From NCBI GenBank assembly GCA_002104905.1, contig MCFE01000258.1, positions 47,644 through 111,643 of the forward strand: 64,000 bases of DNA, written 5' to 3'. A program made the translations under genes and the position numbers. Below, piece after piece: positions 52,781-62,640 of the stretch; the first letter of the stretch is position 1, and each line of letters opens with the position of its first letter. Under the pieces are notes generated by a model. The model worked only from the letters and a program-made list of their open reading frames with translations. It ran no database searches and had not been told where the DNA came from. The DNA comes from Basidiobolus meristosporus CBS 931.73. Its lineage: Eukaryota; Basidiobolomycota; Basidiobolomycetes; Basidiobolales; Basidiobolaceae.

Positions 52781-53300
52781 CTCTATTTGGTTAGTTATGA
52801 AATACTCTAAGTGATATTTTAGTGCAGATTTAAGTTTTGTAGTTAAGCCTGAGTATATGTATCAGCTTAGGGTTTGAAAATACTGATAACATCATGACCT
52901 TTAGTAATTCTAAGAATTAGTCAATATCTTACAAACCAAATCTGAGGCAAATAGCTCATAACTTAGCAATAAGCCAAGTTAAATCTTATTCTATATGAAT
53001 TACTTGGATGTAAACTCATTATTTACAACAGATATGAATGCTTGAAGGAAGGTCCCAGGAAGCTGCATGCAGTACTTGTACTTTTAGAAAAGCTTTCTAC
53101 AGCTAATGGTGTGAGTGAGCTAATTATAGTCCCAGGAAGTGGAATGCAAGGTTTAAGGGTTGCTGGACAATTTTGAAAATCCTGACATCTTCTAGGCCTA
53201 CACTGATGCAAAGAATTAGCTGATTTCTTACAAACTAAATGACAAGTAAATTACTATATCAGCAATCTCAGACTTGGAACTCATCTATTAATCTGCTAGT
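52781..53300. repeat. Strongly diverged Copia-LTR-like fragments
   Basis: GAAGGTCCCAGGAAGCTGCA near 53047 and TGCTGGACAATTTTGAAAAT near 53160 resemble LTR landmarks (GGAAGGTCCCAAGAACATG and CTGTTTGGACAACTTTGAG). No ends can be fixed. This is probably an ancient LTR. Confidence 0.35.
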
Positions 53301-53339
53301 ACTCTCATGGTATTTTGCTGGCATTCAGCTGGTATTTTT

Positions 53340-53560
53340 CCTTTGAATTTTTAGTTTCAATTTTTGGTGAAAGTAATGAACGACTAATTACTGAATTTGG
53401 TATGAATGCTAGTTGACTTAGTCTCTTGGGAAAAATGTCTGTTTGTCTGCCAAATGGCTGATGCCTGAGATATTGAGAGTTGTAAGTTTAGAGAAACTTG
53501 GAATTCAGCTGATATTTAACAGTACTCTGCTGGCCTTTTCTTAATTTTTTTCATAGGGAA
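53340..53560 (+). repeat. Dispersed repeat R2, copy 1
   Basis: It resembles 54990-55205 in the same orientation, with GCTGGCATTC, TGAATTTGGTATGAATGC versus ACTAAATTTGGTGCGAGG, and CTGCTGGCCTTTTCTTA versus CTGCCGGCCTTTGTATT. The two are diverged and non-coding, and flank the uricase pseudogene. Confidence 0.35.
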
Positions 53561-53904
53561 ACCTATAACTTACCAATAAGCCAAGTAGAATCTTTAGCTG
53601 TAAACTGTGATTTGGAGAACTAAAAGAGCTACACATTTGCATATCGGCTTATTGAGATTGGATAAAGTATCTTCTTGGGCCGAATTATAGATGTTTGGAG
53701 ATACTAGGTGAGGTTCATTAGCACCAATTCTACATTGATAGGAAATCACATCAGATGGCGTGAATTAAAATCTTGGTTCAGCTTGCAGAACCATTTCACA
53801 AAGAATAAAGGATGTCAAAAAGTATTCATTGGTGTGCACAACAAAAGTCCATGTCTAGGTTTCATAATTTAGTTTGCTCAGCATCCGTAATATATATACA
53901 TAAG

Positions 53905-54877
53905 ATGAGCGTTAGCGCAAGGAGGGAATACTTGGTGTGACTCATGACTGACGTACGGTGGAAGTTGGTGAAAGTAGAGCCGGTGGACTTCAGTACAAGA
54001 TCTTTGAGGTGATGGCCATATGTTCGCTATGAGAGACAGTCATCTACACACAACTGGTCTCATCACCATCACGGAGGAAAGAGTGGTGGTGGAGTTGGCC
54101 ATCGATGTCAACACAGGACCAGCGGTGTTGGATGAGCTTGATATATACATCATCAATAGATACCCCCACATTAATGAAGTGTTGACCAACCTCGGTAAAA
54201 CTTGCAATGTTGTTGCCAAGAAGTCCAACTACGTCAGGACCATCAATGCTATTCCCACGAACTCGGTAAGCACTTTGTGGACTTGTTGTGCTTGTGCTCT
54301 TGCGTCACCTATACCAATGCCCACATTGTTCAACAACTTTGCACCAGAATTAATGTCAATGGTGAGCCACGTCCTTACGCCTTCTACCGTGATGTCAGTG
54401 GGACGAGGGAGACTTGGATCATGGTTGCTGCTGACAGCGTGAGAATCGGGTCTGGATTGGAAGATCTTGAGTTTAAGACTACCGGCTCCTCCTTCACCAA
54501 CTTTCATCTCTGCGAGAACACCGCCCTTCAGGATACTGATGACCATATCTTCTCCGCAACCGTCAAGGCCCACTACAACATTGACACCTCAATTGGTGTC
54601 GAGAACATTCCATTCGACCGCATCTTCAAAGGTATTCGCAAGTCCACCTTGGATGTGTTCGCCCAAGATGGCTCTGCCCCAGCCCTGGTTGATCTTGAGG
54701 CGCTTCTCTGAAGTCCAGGATGGGTGTTATGCCTTCCCTAACAGCCACCATTTCACCACCCACCTCGTACCCTTCAATCTTCCCAATGCTGGTTTGGAGA
54801 TAACGTTTTTCTGCCCAGTGACTGATTTCTCTGGATACATCACTGCCACTATGAGTTGTCGCGGTAACAAATTTTAA
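53905..54877 (+). pseudogene. Urate oxidase (uricase) pseudogene
   Basis: The central frame (to 54711) reads NGEPRPYAFYRD, then GLEDLEFKTTGSSFTNFH, then TALQDTDDHIFSATVKAHY and IPFDRIFKGIRKSTLDVFA. These are in the order and spacing of fungal uricases (TGSxFxxFxRDExTTLxExDDRI and RxxLLxxFA). A +2-frame tail to 54877 adds FPNSHHFTTHLVPFNLPN, the region of the catalytic His, and SGYITATMS. Upstream, KTCNVVAKKSN fits the region after the Thr-Asp motif. The frame changes near 54235 and near 54690, and the N-terminus is scattered over several frames with stops (GGLQYKIFEV near 53976). There is no PTS1 (end is GNKF). It once oxidised urate in peroxisomes; it cannot now encode a full enzyme. Confidence 0.85.
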
Positions 54878-54989
54878 TCATCATTTGTACAATTCACAAA
54901 TAGATTCATCACCAACTTCAATCAATATTTAATGGTAGCAATTTACGCAATGAAAAATTCAAACCGGATTTCATAAAATATGCTGCTGG

Positions 54990-55205
54990 AATTTTTCATC
55001 CATTTTCAAATATCCATAACTCCGGAATCAGTGAGCTGGTTGATACTAAATTTGGTGCGAGGGTTACTTTGGCTCGAGTCCATCTGGGAAATATGACCAC
55101 TTGCCCTCAAAGTGACTGGAGCATCTAGCATCCAAAGTTGTAACTTGAAGAAGGCTGTGATTCCTGCTGGCATTCTGCCGGCCTTTGTATTTTCTATAGG
55201 CGTTA
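54990..55205 (+). repeat. Dispersed repeat R2, copy 2
   Basis: Partner of 53340-53560 in the same orientation. It lies between the uricase pseudogene and the GNAT gene. No coding potential was recognised. Confidence 0.35.
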
Positions 55206-55355
55206 ATGTCGAAGCCATCGAGTGCTAGCCTCTCTTTTGGAACCAGTGATCGCCATCTACAATGGGTGTCCATAGATTGGGCCAAGTCAAGGTTTATACA
55301 GCTCAATTTATTGATTATGCAAAAATAATAGAGTTCGAGTTTTTCTGCTTCAGGA

Positions 55356-55862
55356 TCACGTGAAAAATTCTTTGGCATAGATTACTTCGCCTGAGACGTT
55401 CTCCAGCCCATTTGGGACCAACTCAAGTGCTCTGAAATGGGTGACTGGTGCATTGAAGCACGAGTGAATATTCCATTCGGTTGCGGGCAAGTATCCGAAC
55501 TTTGGGTAGTAGTGCTCATGGCCTAGCACAATGACCGACTTGTATCCTAATTGCTTAGCTCTGGAGTGTCCCTCATTAACCAGCAGCTTTCCTATTCCTT
55601 TCTTTTGGCAGTCCGGGTGAACAGCAAGTGGGGCCAGTGCCAGACTAATATAGCTTCCGATGGTGACTTTTGTGAACAAAATATAACCAACAACTGTACT
55701 ATTCTCAACAGCCACCAATGAAAGCTCCGGGACAAATGCTTCAGAGGTCCGAAGTCTGTTCACAAGATCGGCTTCATCGAGACCGTTAAATGCGAGCTTG
55801 TTCACATTATAGACAGCATCATAGTCAGCGGCAGTCTCTTGTCTCAATTGTACCACGGTCAT
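55356..55862 (-). CDS. GNAT-family N-acetyltransferase (YhbS-like)
   Basis: A 168-residue protein starts at the ATG at 55862. The frame extends upstream to 55967, but the TATA box at 55910-55904 lies inside that extension and favours 55862. The order of elements is that of GNAT enzymes: N-terminal VQLRQETAADYDAVYNV, a central strand VVGYILFTKV, then motif A VHPDCQKKGIGKLLVNEG. The acetyl-CoA pyrophosphate loop QKKGIG is at residues 86-91. Motif B follows, with VIVLGHEHYYPKFGYLPA (115-127). This layout is close to bacterial YhbS-type acetyltransferases of unknown substrate. It would transfer acetyl from acetyl-CoA to an amine, probably in the cytosol. It is the only intact enzyme gene in the subtelomere, and a bacterial origin is possible but untested. 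Confidence 0.85.
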   Translation of the reverse strand: MTVVQLRQETAADYDAVYNVNKLAFNGLDEADLVNRLRTSEAFVPELSLVAVENSTVVGYILFTKVTIGSYISLALAPLAVHPDCQKKGIGKLLVNEGHSRAKQLGYKSVIVLGHEHYYPKFGYLPATEWNIHSCFNAPVTHFRALELVPNGLENVSGEVIYAKEFFT

Positions 55863-55903
55863 GGGATTAGGTATGGCTGTGGTATGACTTTCTGCACTGT
55901 ATG

Positions 55904-55910
55904 TTTTATA
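55904..55910 (-). promoter_or_regulatory. TATA box of the GNAT gene
   Basis: Minus-strand TATAAAA begins 48 bp upstream of the ATG at 55862. It supports that start over the longer frame. Confidence 0.65.
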
Positions 55911-56309
55911 TTGCGCTCGACCGCAGTGCAATATCCGCAGCTTGATCCACAAATAGAATTTTCCCAAGTAAAGTAGGCTAATTAATATGATGGGTTACGC
56001 CTTTCCGTGACCCTGATTATTGGTCTAGGAGATTTCTGGCTATTGCATTGACCATTTAACCTTAATTTAATATATTCCCAAAATCGAATATTGATTTGGA
56101 TGGATGATCTTATTTTTGTTCCAGTCAACGGTCAGGGGAGGGAAAGTCACCACAATTGGTATTGCCCTTATTCCCAAGTACAAATCTGCATTATTTCCGA
56201 ATAATGAAGCCTGTAAGAAACCACAGATCTCATATATGGGGACTTAACTTGTGCTTAGCTTCCAGTTTACTATTGGGATAAATAAAGTAAGGAAAACTAG
56301 TTATGTATT
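55911..56309. other. No recognisable gene
   Basis: AT-rich sequence with no ORF or repeat identified. GGGGAGGGAAAGTCACC at about 56138-56154 resembles the 3' tail of the telomeric SINE/LINE family and may be a tiny tail fragment. Confidence 0.4.
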
Positions 56310-56637
56310 AGCTTTGGAGATATTGAGAGTGAATTGAGAGCATGCAGGTTATATGGTCTTTCACTTAATGATTGAACAAAGGAAAAATGAGACTTTGTTG
56401 TAACAGTTCTGTAGATATTGGAAGTGATTGAGAAAACAAGTACATTATGTGGCTTTTGCTTGCTGATTTATTGAATGTATAAGTTGTAAAGATTGGGAAT
56501 TCCAGCTGAATATTTACCTAACTTGTTCACTTACATCATTACCTTCAAATCTTAGAGAATACTGACCAAATTTCTTTTTGGGATTTACTTGGAATAATTT
56601 CACCAAAATATCAGGTACCTAGTACATGAAAATTAAA
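56310..56637. repeat. Copia LTR fragments, partly in inverted arrangement
   Basis: 56310-56395 and 56396-56495 both resemble the start of the Copia LTR in plus orientation (TGTTGTAACAG, GATATTGGAAGTGATTGAG). From 56497 the sequence is the reverse complement of the LTR's 3' half (GGAATTCCAGCTGAATATTT, then ATCAGGTACCTAGTACATG). It abuts the LINE tail at 56638. Confidence 0.65.
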
Positions 56638-58674
56638 TAGGGGGAGACAGTCACCAACATGTGAAATCTTTATTTCAGTTAAAACAAAGAAGCCAGTGCT
56701 ATTGTTGTAGCTTTGATACAAGAGTGCATAGCTGAGGGGAATTTGTAGGTAAGTTTACAAGAAGTGATGAAAGTTCCTCAGTGCTCAAGACACTATTCCA
56801 TGGGAAGGGTGGTAGCAAGAGGGGTAAGAATGATTTGTGAACAACATCAATGAGCAGAATATGATATGGATTGATATTCATCATAAAGGAGTGTGCTGCT
56901 TCAGATATTGCTGCCAAAGGTCTGTCAAGTACTTCAGGTAGGCCAGTTTGGGTTTTTCTGACTGCAGAATATTTTGAGCAGACTTCTTGACTTCAGGATC
57001 TCCAAGTATTGTTCTCCAGCAGGAGCCAGGTGTAGTGTGGTGTGCTCTCTTCCAGGCCTTGATCAGTGGGTTGTTGCAGTAGTGAAGTCTGAGATATAAT
57101 CTAGTTCTAAGGTAGAGAAGTCTGATCTTATAGGGCACAAACCCAAAAGTACCAAGAATAGCATGTCTGTAGGGGCATTCAGGCAGATGAGGCACCAGGG
57201 ATGAAATGCACCAGTCTGCAAACATGTCATGTTTAGTGCAGTCTCTAGAAGTAAGAGAGAGAAGTGGTAAGCCAAATTCCAGGACAGGGAAGACAAGCTG
57301 CTGGAGTAGAAGGAGGCAGTTGGGAGCTGAAGTTGTTGGAGGAGTAACAGCCAGTAGCTTGTGCAGTGCCTGTCTTGCCAGGATAATTCTCTTCTTCAGG
57401 TGTGCTCCAGAGTCTAGTCCAGTAGGAAGGAAAGGAAAGACAAGATAAGTAGCAGAAACATGAGCAGGTAGAGTGCAGTTCTCCAAGCTGATAGGACAGC
57501 CCAAAGGTACTGTCTTTGCAATGGAAAGCTGGAGATTATTCTTCTGCAGATACTGGTGGATGGTCTGGGAGTCTTGTTGCACATTGGAGGAGGATATTCT
57601 GATGTCATCAGCAAAGAGAGTAACCTGGCAGTCAGCTGAGAGTCTTGGGAAGTCATTCAGGAAGATGACAAACAGAATAGGACCAAGCACAGAGCCTTGA
57701 ACCACTCCATTAGGAACTGAGAACCCTGGTGATTGCTCACTTGGGTGCAGAATTCTTGCTTGTGGATCCAGAAACTGAGACCTGATAAGGAGAGTGAGTG
57801 ATGTACTGGAGAAGCATTGCAACTTGGACCAAAGCCAATTTCTGTCAACTGAATCAAAGGCCTTAGTAATATCAAACAGAACAGAGGGATACTTACACTG
57901 GAGAGAGTGATCTTGGCTAAGTATGACTGCTTATTTCAAGGAGAGGCCAGGAACAAAGCCAAACTGTGCAGGGTGAGAGTTGAGGGAGTCAGAATAGAGC
58001 TCCTGAGAAATCAGATGCTCAAACACCTTTCTGCAGGTTGGCAGCAGAGATATTGGCCTGTAGGAGCTAGGATCCAGGTGCTTTCCTTTATCCTTGTACA
58101 GTGGCAGAACATTGGCAAAGGACCATTCCTCAGGAGTAGAAAACTGGGCTGAGCATTGCTGAAACAGTGGAAGCAGAAGAGCAGACATGTCTTTGGTACC
58201 AGTCTTCAGAAGCTCATAGGAGATTGTGTCAGCTGGAGCAGCAGAGTTGGGAAGCCTCTTGAGCACATTATGGATTCTCTCTTGATCAAGTGCAAGTGGG
58301 ACAGGCAAAGTCTTGAAGTCAGGATGAAAGCCAGGAGTTGAGCACTGCTTTATAGAGAAGATGTTAGCCAGCTGTTCTGTTAAAGGTGACTTCCTGGAAG
58401 AGGGCCCCATTGCCCTGTAGAGTCTTGACACTGTTCTTGTTATAGAGTTGGAAGAATGCAGAGGCAAAGAGCTCACAATATGGTTCCAGAGCTGAGTATG
58501 CAGTGTGTGGTGAATTGCCTTAGAGTAGTGCATGGCTGTCAGGAGGAGTATTTCTGTTTTTGGGTTAGGGAAACTCAGGCAGCTTTGTTGCAGGGTTGAA
58601 ATAATGAATTCCCATTTTCTTGAGGTAACAGCAGTAGTCTTGCATGGCAGTCCGTACAAAAAATAATTTGGCTG
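56638..58674 (-). mobile_element. Telomere-linked LINE, copy E (5'-truncated, frameshifted)
   Basis: The minus-strand RT frame is in three pieces: 58659-57931, 57822-56881 and ~56917-56699. Reverse transcriptase landmarks are YRPISLLPTCRKVFEHLI, the motif B stretch NGVVQGSVLGPILF and the FADDI catalytic box near 57600-57615. The C-terminus ends TLVSKLQQ. A short 3' UTR holds AATAAAG and ends GTGACTGTCTCCCCC, next to a TA(GGG) remnant. The 5' end stops at 58674 against TTAGGG. It is closely similar to copy F (60479-62527). No endonuclease domain is present. Confidence 0.9.
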
Positions 58675-58680
58675 TTAGGG
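58675..58680 (+). repeat. Interstitial TTAGGG at the E/D junction
   Basis: One TTAGGG unit followed by TTACGGG separates the 5' end of LINE E from the 3' end of LINE D. Confidence 0.7.
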
Positions 58681-60382
58681 TTACGGGTCTAAATTCTTTT
58701 ATTGAATTTGATCAAGTATAGTAATACTATTTCAACTTGATTCAACTTGAAAAGTGCAAATTGTATAAAGAAGCTATATTTATGGTAATGTGAAGGCAAA
58801 ATACTGCTCAAGTTGAGTTAAGTTCTGAAAAGAAGTTTGTCAACAAATCAGGTTAGAAAATGAAGTAAAGCTGGGAGTTATATGAAAGCAAAGCATCAAG
58901 GGAAAGTGTAGAGCTATACTACCACTTCCTGGAAGGCAGGGATCTCACAGGAAGGCAGAAGCTCAGGTCTAATTGCAGATATGATAGCAGAAAGTCTCTG
59001 GATGAGCTCTCTTTGTTTGTAAAATTGGAACAAAGATTGGGTATCTTTGAACCCAAAGCTGCTCTCTACATGAGAGAAGTAAAAATACCTGCTGCAGTAG
59101 GAGCACTTGGAACTCAAGCAAAGTATGTTCATTGTCCACCTCATGGCCTGGAAGGCAAGGAAGGAACTCCTGATGTAAAGGGATATGTCTGCCCCACTAT
59201 GGGAATGTCTACTCTCATGAGAAATAAGTCCAACTCTGTCTTTTGAGCTAGTAACTCTGGAGATATTCTCCAGCTTCCTTTTATGCATTGCTACAGAGAG
59301 AGGAATATGCTCACTAGGTGGCTTGACACTGTTGGAGGCCAGATAATCTCTATAATCATCCAGAAAGTGTATCTTCTTTCTCACCAATGACTTTGGGGTG
59401 GCTTGGACTAAGTTGTTAGTAATCTTATTGACTAAGATCTTCAAAGGATTATTGGGTGATGCTTTTGCATAGTGCTGCCCAAATCTGATACCTAAAGTCT
59501 CAAATCTGATTGGCACAGCCTCAATACCAGTCAGACTATGTATAAGCCTCTGATATTGCCTAGAATGGTAGTCAGAAGCATTGACTACCCAGCCAATAGC
59601 TTCTTGCTGCAGAGCTTGTAGCTTCATAATGAGGTCAGGATCAGCAGCCAAACACATCATAGAAGCAGCATACTCCCAAGATGACCTCACAAAGGCCTCA
59701 AATAGCTGTAGCCTAATCAGAGGATGCCATCTGGCCCCTTTGAGCTGTAGGAATCTCAAAGTGGCAGAAGCCCTTTGAATACACTTTTCAGTGTAAGCTG
59801 CCCAAGAAATACCACTTTGACAAGTTGGGAGTCAAAGGTAGCTGTAAGAGGAAGGTTGAGGCAGAAGGGAGTTATTGAAGGAAATGTTCCACTCTGGTGT
59901 AGGACCAATGTATGCTGATTTAGCAGTGTTTACCTCCATACCATTGGCAGTACACCATTGGCTGACTTTACTCAGCAAATGATTAGCTTCTGAGAGACTC
60001 CTATGCAGCAATTGGATGTCATCAGCAAATAACAGTGCAGAGGGTACAGCAGCTCCTGAGTCATTGGAGCAGAGACTTTGAGCCTGGTCATCAATGTAGA
60101 CAATGATCAGGATTGGTGAAAGCAAAGATCCCTGGAATAGCCCCCTGAGCCTGGGAAATGGAGATGATATCACACCATTAACACTAATAGTGGAATAGCA
60201 GGCTGAGAAGAGTGAGCATACAATCCTAAGAAGCTGACTGGATACATTCTGGTTCTTTAGCTTCTTCAGGAGTATTGGGATCACTACCCTATCATATGCT
60301 TGCTTTAGGTCTATAAAGATTCTGTGTTTTCTTTCTTCATGACCTGATAGGTAAAAAGCATCATGAGATACAACTGAATATG
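58681..60382 (-). mobile_element. Telomere-linked LINE of a second family, copy D
   Basis: The minus-strand RT is broken in two: 60404-59832 and 59759-58914. The first piece carries RIFIDLKQAYDRVVI (motif A), RGLFQGSLLSPILI (motif B) and LLFADDIQLL (motif C, near 60020). The second is a C-terminal domain ending with a Cys/His cluster (CLSSKCSYC...H) and LLPSCEIPAFQEVV. It is clearly different from copies E and F. The 3' end has AATAAAAG and meets TTACGGG/TTAGGG at 58675-58686. The 5' end is truncated at TTAGGG, 60383. It is probably inactive. Confidence 0.88.
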
Positions 60383-60388
60383 TTAGGG
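60383..60388 (+). repeat. Interstitial TTAGGG at the D/SINE junction
   Basis: A TTAGGG unit lies exactly between the truncated 5' end of LINE D and the 3' tail of the next SINE fragment. Confidence 0.7.
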
Positions 60389-60478
60389 GGAGGAAAGTCA
60401 CCAAGTGGTGAAACCTTTATTTACTTATGACAAGTATCTAAAGAAGCCAAGTTAATCTGAAGTTATTCCTAGAAAGCT
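60389..60478 (-). mobile_element. Telomeric SINE fragment S0 (3' end only)
   Basis: About 90 bp identical or nearly so to the 3' ends of the SINE copies at 62546 and 62641 (GGAGGAAAGTCACCAAGTGG on the plus strand, then GAAGTTATTCCTAGAAAGC). It is 5'-truncated at the first hairpin, where LINE F's tail begins. Confidence 0.82.
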
Positions 60479-62527
60479 AGGGGGGGGGGAGACAGTCACC
60501 AACAGGTGAAATCTTTATTTCAGTTGAAACAAAGAAGCCAGCGCTACTGTTGTAGCTTTGATACAAGAGTGTGTAGCTGAGGGGAATTTGTAGGTAAGTT
60601 AATAAGAAGTGATGATAGGTCTTCAGTGCTCAAGACACTGTTCAGTGGGAAGGGGGGTAGCAAGAGAGGTAAGAATGACTTGTGAACAACATTAATGAGG
60701 GGAATGTGATAAGGATTGATATTCATCATAAAGGGAGTGTGCTGCTGCAGATATTGCTGCCAAAGGTCTGTCAAGTACTTCAGGTAGGCCAGCTTGGGTT
60801 TTTCTGACTGCAGAATATAGTGAGCAAACTTCTTGACTTCAGGATCTCCAAGTATAGTTCTCCAGCAGGAGTCAGGTGTAGTGTGGTGTGTTCTCTTCCA
60901 TGCCTTAATCAGTGGGTTGTTGCAGTTGTAAAGTCTGAGGTATAATCTGGTTCTAAGGTAGAGAAGTCTGATCTTATAGGGCATAAACCCAAAAGCACCA
61001 AGAATAGCATGTCTGTAGGGGCATTCAGGCAAATGAGGCACCAAGGAGGTAATGCACCATACTGCAAACTTGTCAAGCTTAGTGCAGTCTCTAGAAGTAA
61101 GAGAGAGAAGTGGTAAGCCAAATTCCAGGACAGGGAAGACAAACTGCTTGAGTAGAAGAAGGCAGCTGGGAGCTGAAGTTGTAGGAGGAGTAACAGTCAG
61201 TAGCTTGTGGAGTGCCTGTCTTGCCAGGATAATTCTCTTCTTCAGGTGTGCTCCAGAGTCTAGTCCAGTAGGAAGGAAAGAAAAGCCAAGATATGTAGCA
61301 GAAACCTGAGCAGGTAGAGTGGAGTTCTCCAAGTTGATGGGAGAGCCCAAAGGTACTGTCTTTGCAATGGAAAGCTGGAGATTATTCTTCTGCAGATACT
61401 GGTGGATGGTCTGGGAGTCTTGTTGCACATTGGAGGAGGATATTCTGATGTCATCAGCAAAGAGAGTAACCAGGCAGTCAGCTGAGAGTCTTGGGAAATC
61501 ATTCAGGAAGATGGCAAACAGTATAGGACCAAGCACAGAGCCTTGAACCACTCCATTAGGAACTGAGAACACAGCTGATTGCTCACTTGGGTGCAGAATT
61601 CTTGCTTGTGGATCCAGAAACAGAGACCTGACAAGGAGGGTGAGAGAGGTACTGGAGAAGCATTGCAACTTGGACCAAAGCAGATTTCTGTCAGCTGAAT
61701 CAAAGGCCTTAGTAATATCAAACAGAACAGAGGGATACTTGCACTGGAGAGAGTGATCTTGGCTAAGCATGACTGCATACTCCAAGGAGAGGCCAGGAAC
61801 AAAGCCAAACTGTGCAGGATGAAACTTGAGGGAGTCAGAGTAGAGCTCCTGAGCAAGCAGAAGCTCAAACACCTTTCTGCAGGTGGGCAGCAGAGATATT
61901 GGCCTGTAGGAGCTAGGATCCAGGTACTTTCCTTTACCCTTGTACAGTGGCAGAACATTTGCAAAGGACCATTCCTCAGGAGTAGAAAGCTGGGCTGAGC
62001 ATTGCTGAAACAGTGGAAGCAGAAGTGCAGACATGGCCTTGGTACTAGTCTTCAGAAGCTCATAAGAGATTGTGTCCACACCTGGAGCAGTAGAGTTGGG
62101 AAGCCTCTTGAGCACATTATGGATTCTCCTTTGGTCAAGTGCAAGTGGGATGGGCAGAGTCTTGAAGTCAGGATGAAAGCCAGGAGTTGAGTACTGCTTT
62201 GTAGAGAAGAAGATGTTAGCCAGCTGTTCTGTTGAAGGTAACTTCCTGGAAGAGGGCCTCATTGCCCTGTAGAGTCTTGATACTGTTCTTGTTATAGAGT
62301 TGGAAGATTGCAGAGGCAAAGAACTCATAATATGATCCCAGAGCTGAGTATGCAGAGTGTGGTGAATTGCCTTGGAGTGGTGTATTGCTGTCAGGAGGAG
62401 TTTCTCTGTTTTTGGGTTAGGGAAACTCAGGTAGCTTTGTTGCAGGGCTGAAACAATGGATTCCCGTTTTCTTGAGGTAACAGCAGTAGTCTTGCATGGT
62501 AGTGAGAGGGAGGCAGACACCAGAGGG
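60479..62527 (-). mobile_element. Telomere-linked LINE, copy F (longest RT frame)
   Basis: The minus-strand frame 62520-60544 is open for 658 codons, running to the truncated 5' end, so the true start lies beyond this copy. Landmarks: APGVDTISYELLKT, YRPISLLPTCRKVFELLL, motif A FDITKAFDSADRN, motif B NGVVQGSVLGPILF, and FADDI near 61452-61465. No endonuclease or ORF1 remains. The 3' UTR is about 60 nt, with AATAAAG, a hairpin TCACC-AACA-GGTGA and a C-rich end joined to TAGGG. The 5' end meets three TTAGGG units. An intact RT core makes it the youngest LINE copy here. Confidence 0.92.
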
Positions 62528-62545
62528 TTAGGGTTAGGGTTAGGG
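62528..62545 (+). repeat. Interstitial (TTAGGG)3
   Basis: Three perfect units lie between the 5' end of LINE F and the 3' tail of SINE S1. Confidence 0.9.
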
Positions 62546-62634
62546 GGAGGAAAGTCACCAAGTGGTGAAATCTTTATTTACTTATGACAAGTATCTAAAG
62601 AATCCAAGTTAATCTGAAGTTATTCCTAGAAAGC
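62546..62634 (-). mobile_element. Telomeric SINE fragment S1
   Basis: An 89-bp 5'-truncated SINE tail, nearly identical to S0 and to the end of S2. It is bounded by (TTAGGG)3 on the left and TTAGGG (62635-62640) on the right. Confidence 0.85.
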
Positions 62635-62640
62635 TTAGGG

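Noticed and set aside
54235-54300. An intron explaining the uricase frame change (GTAAGC near 54267)
   Set aside because: The uricase-like residues ELGKHFVDLL are encoded across this GTAAGC, so it is not a splice donor; a small indel upstream fits better.
55863-55967. N-terminal extension of the GNAT protein to 55967
   Set aside because: The extra 35 residues contain no GNAT sequence, and the TATA box lies inside that stretch.
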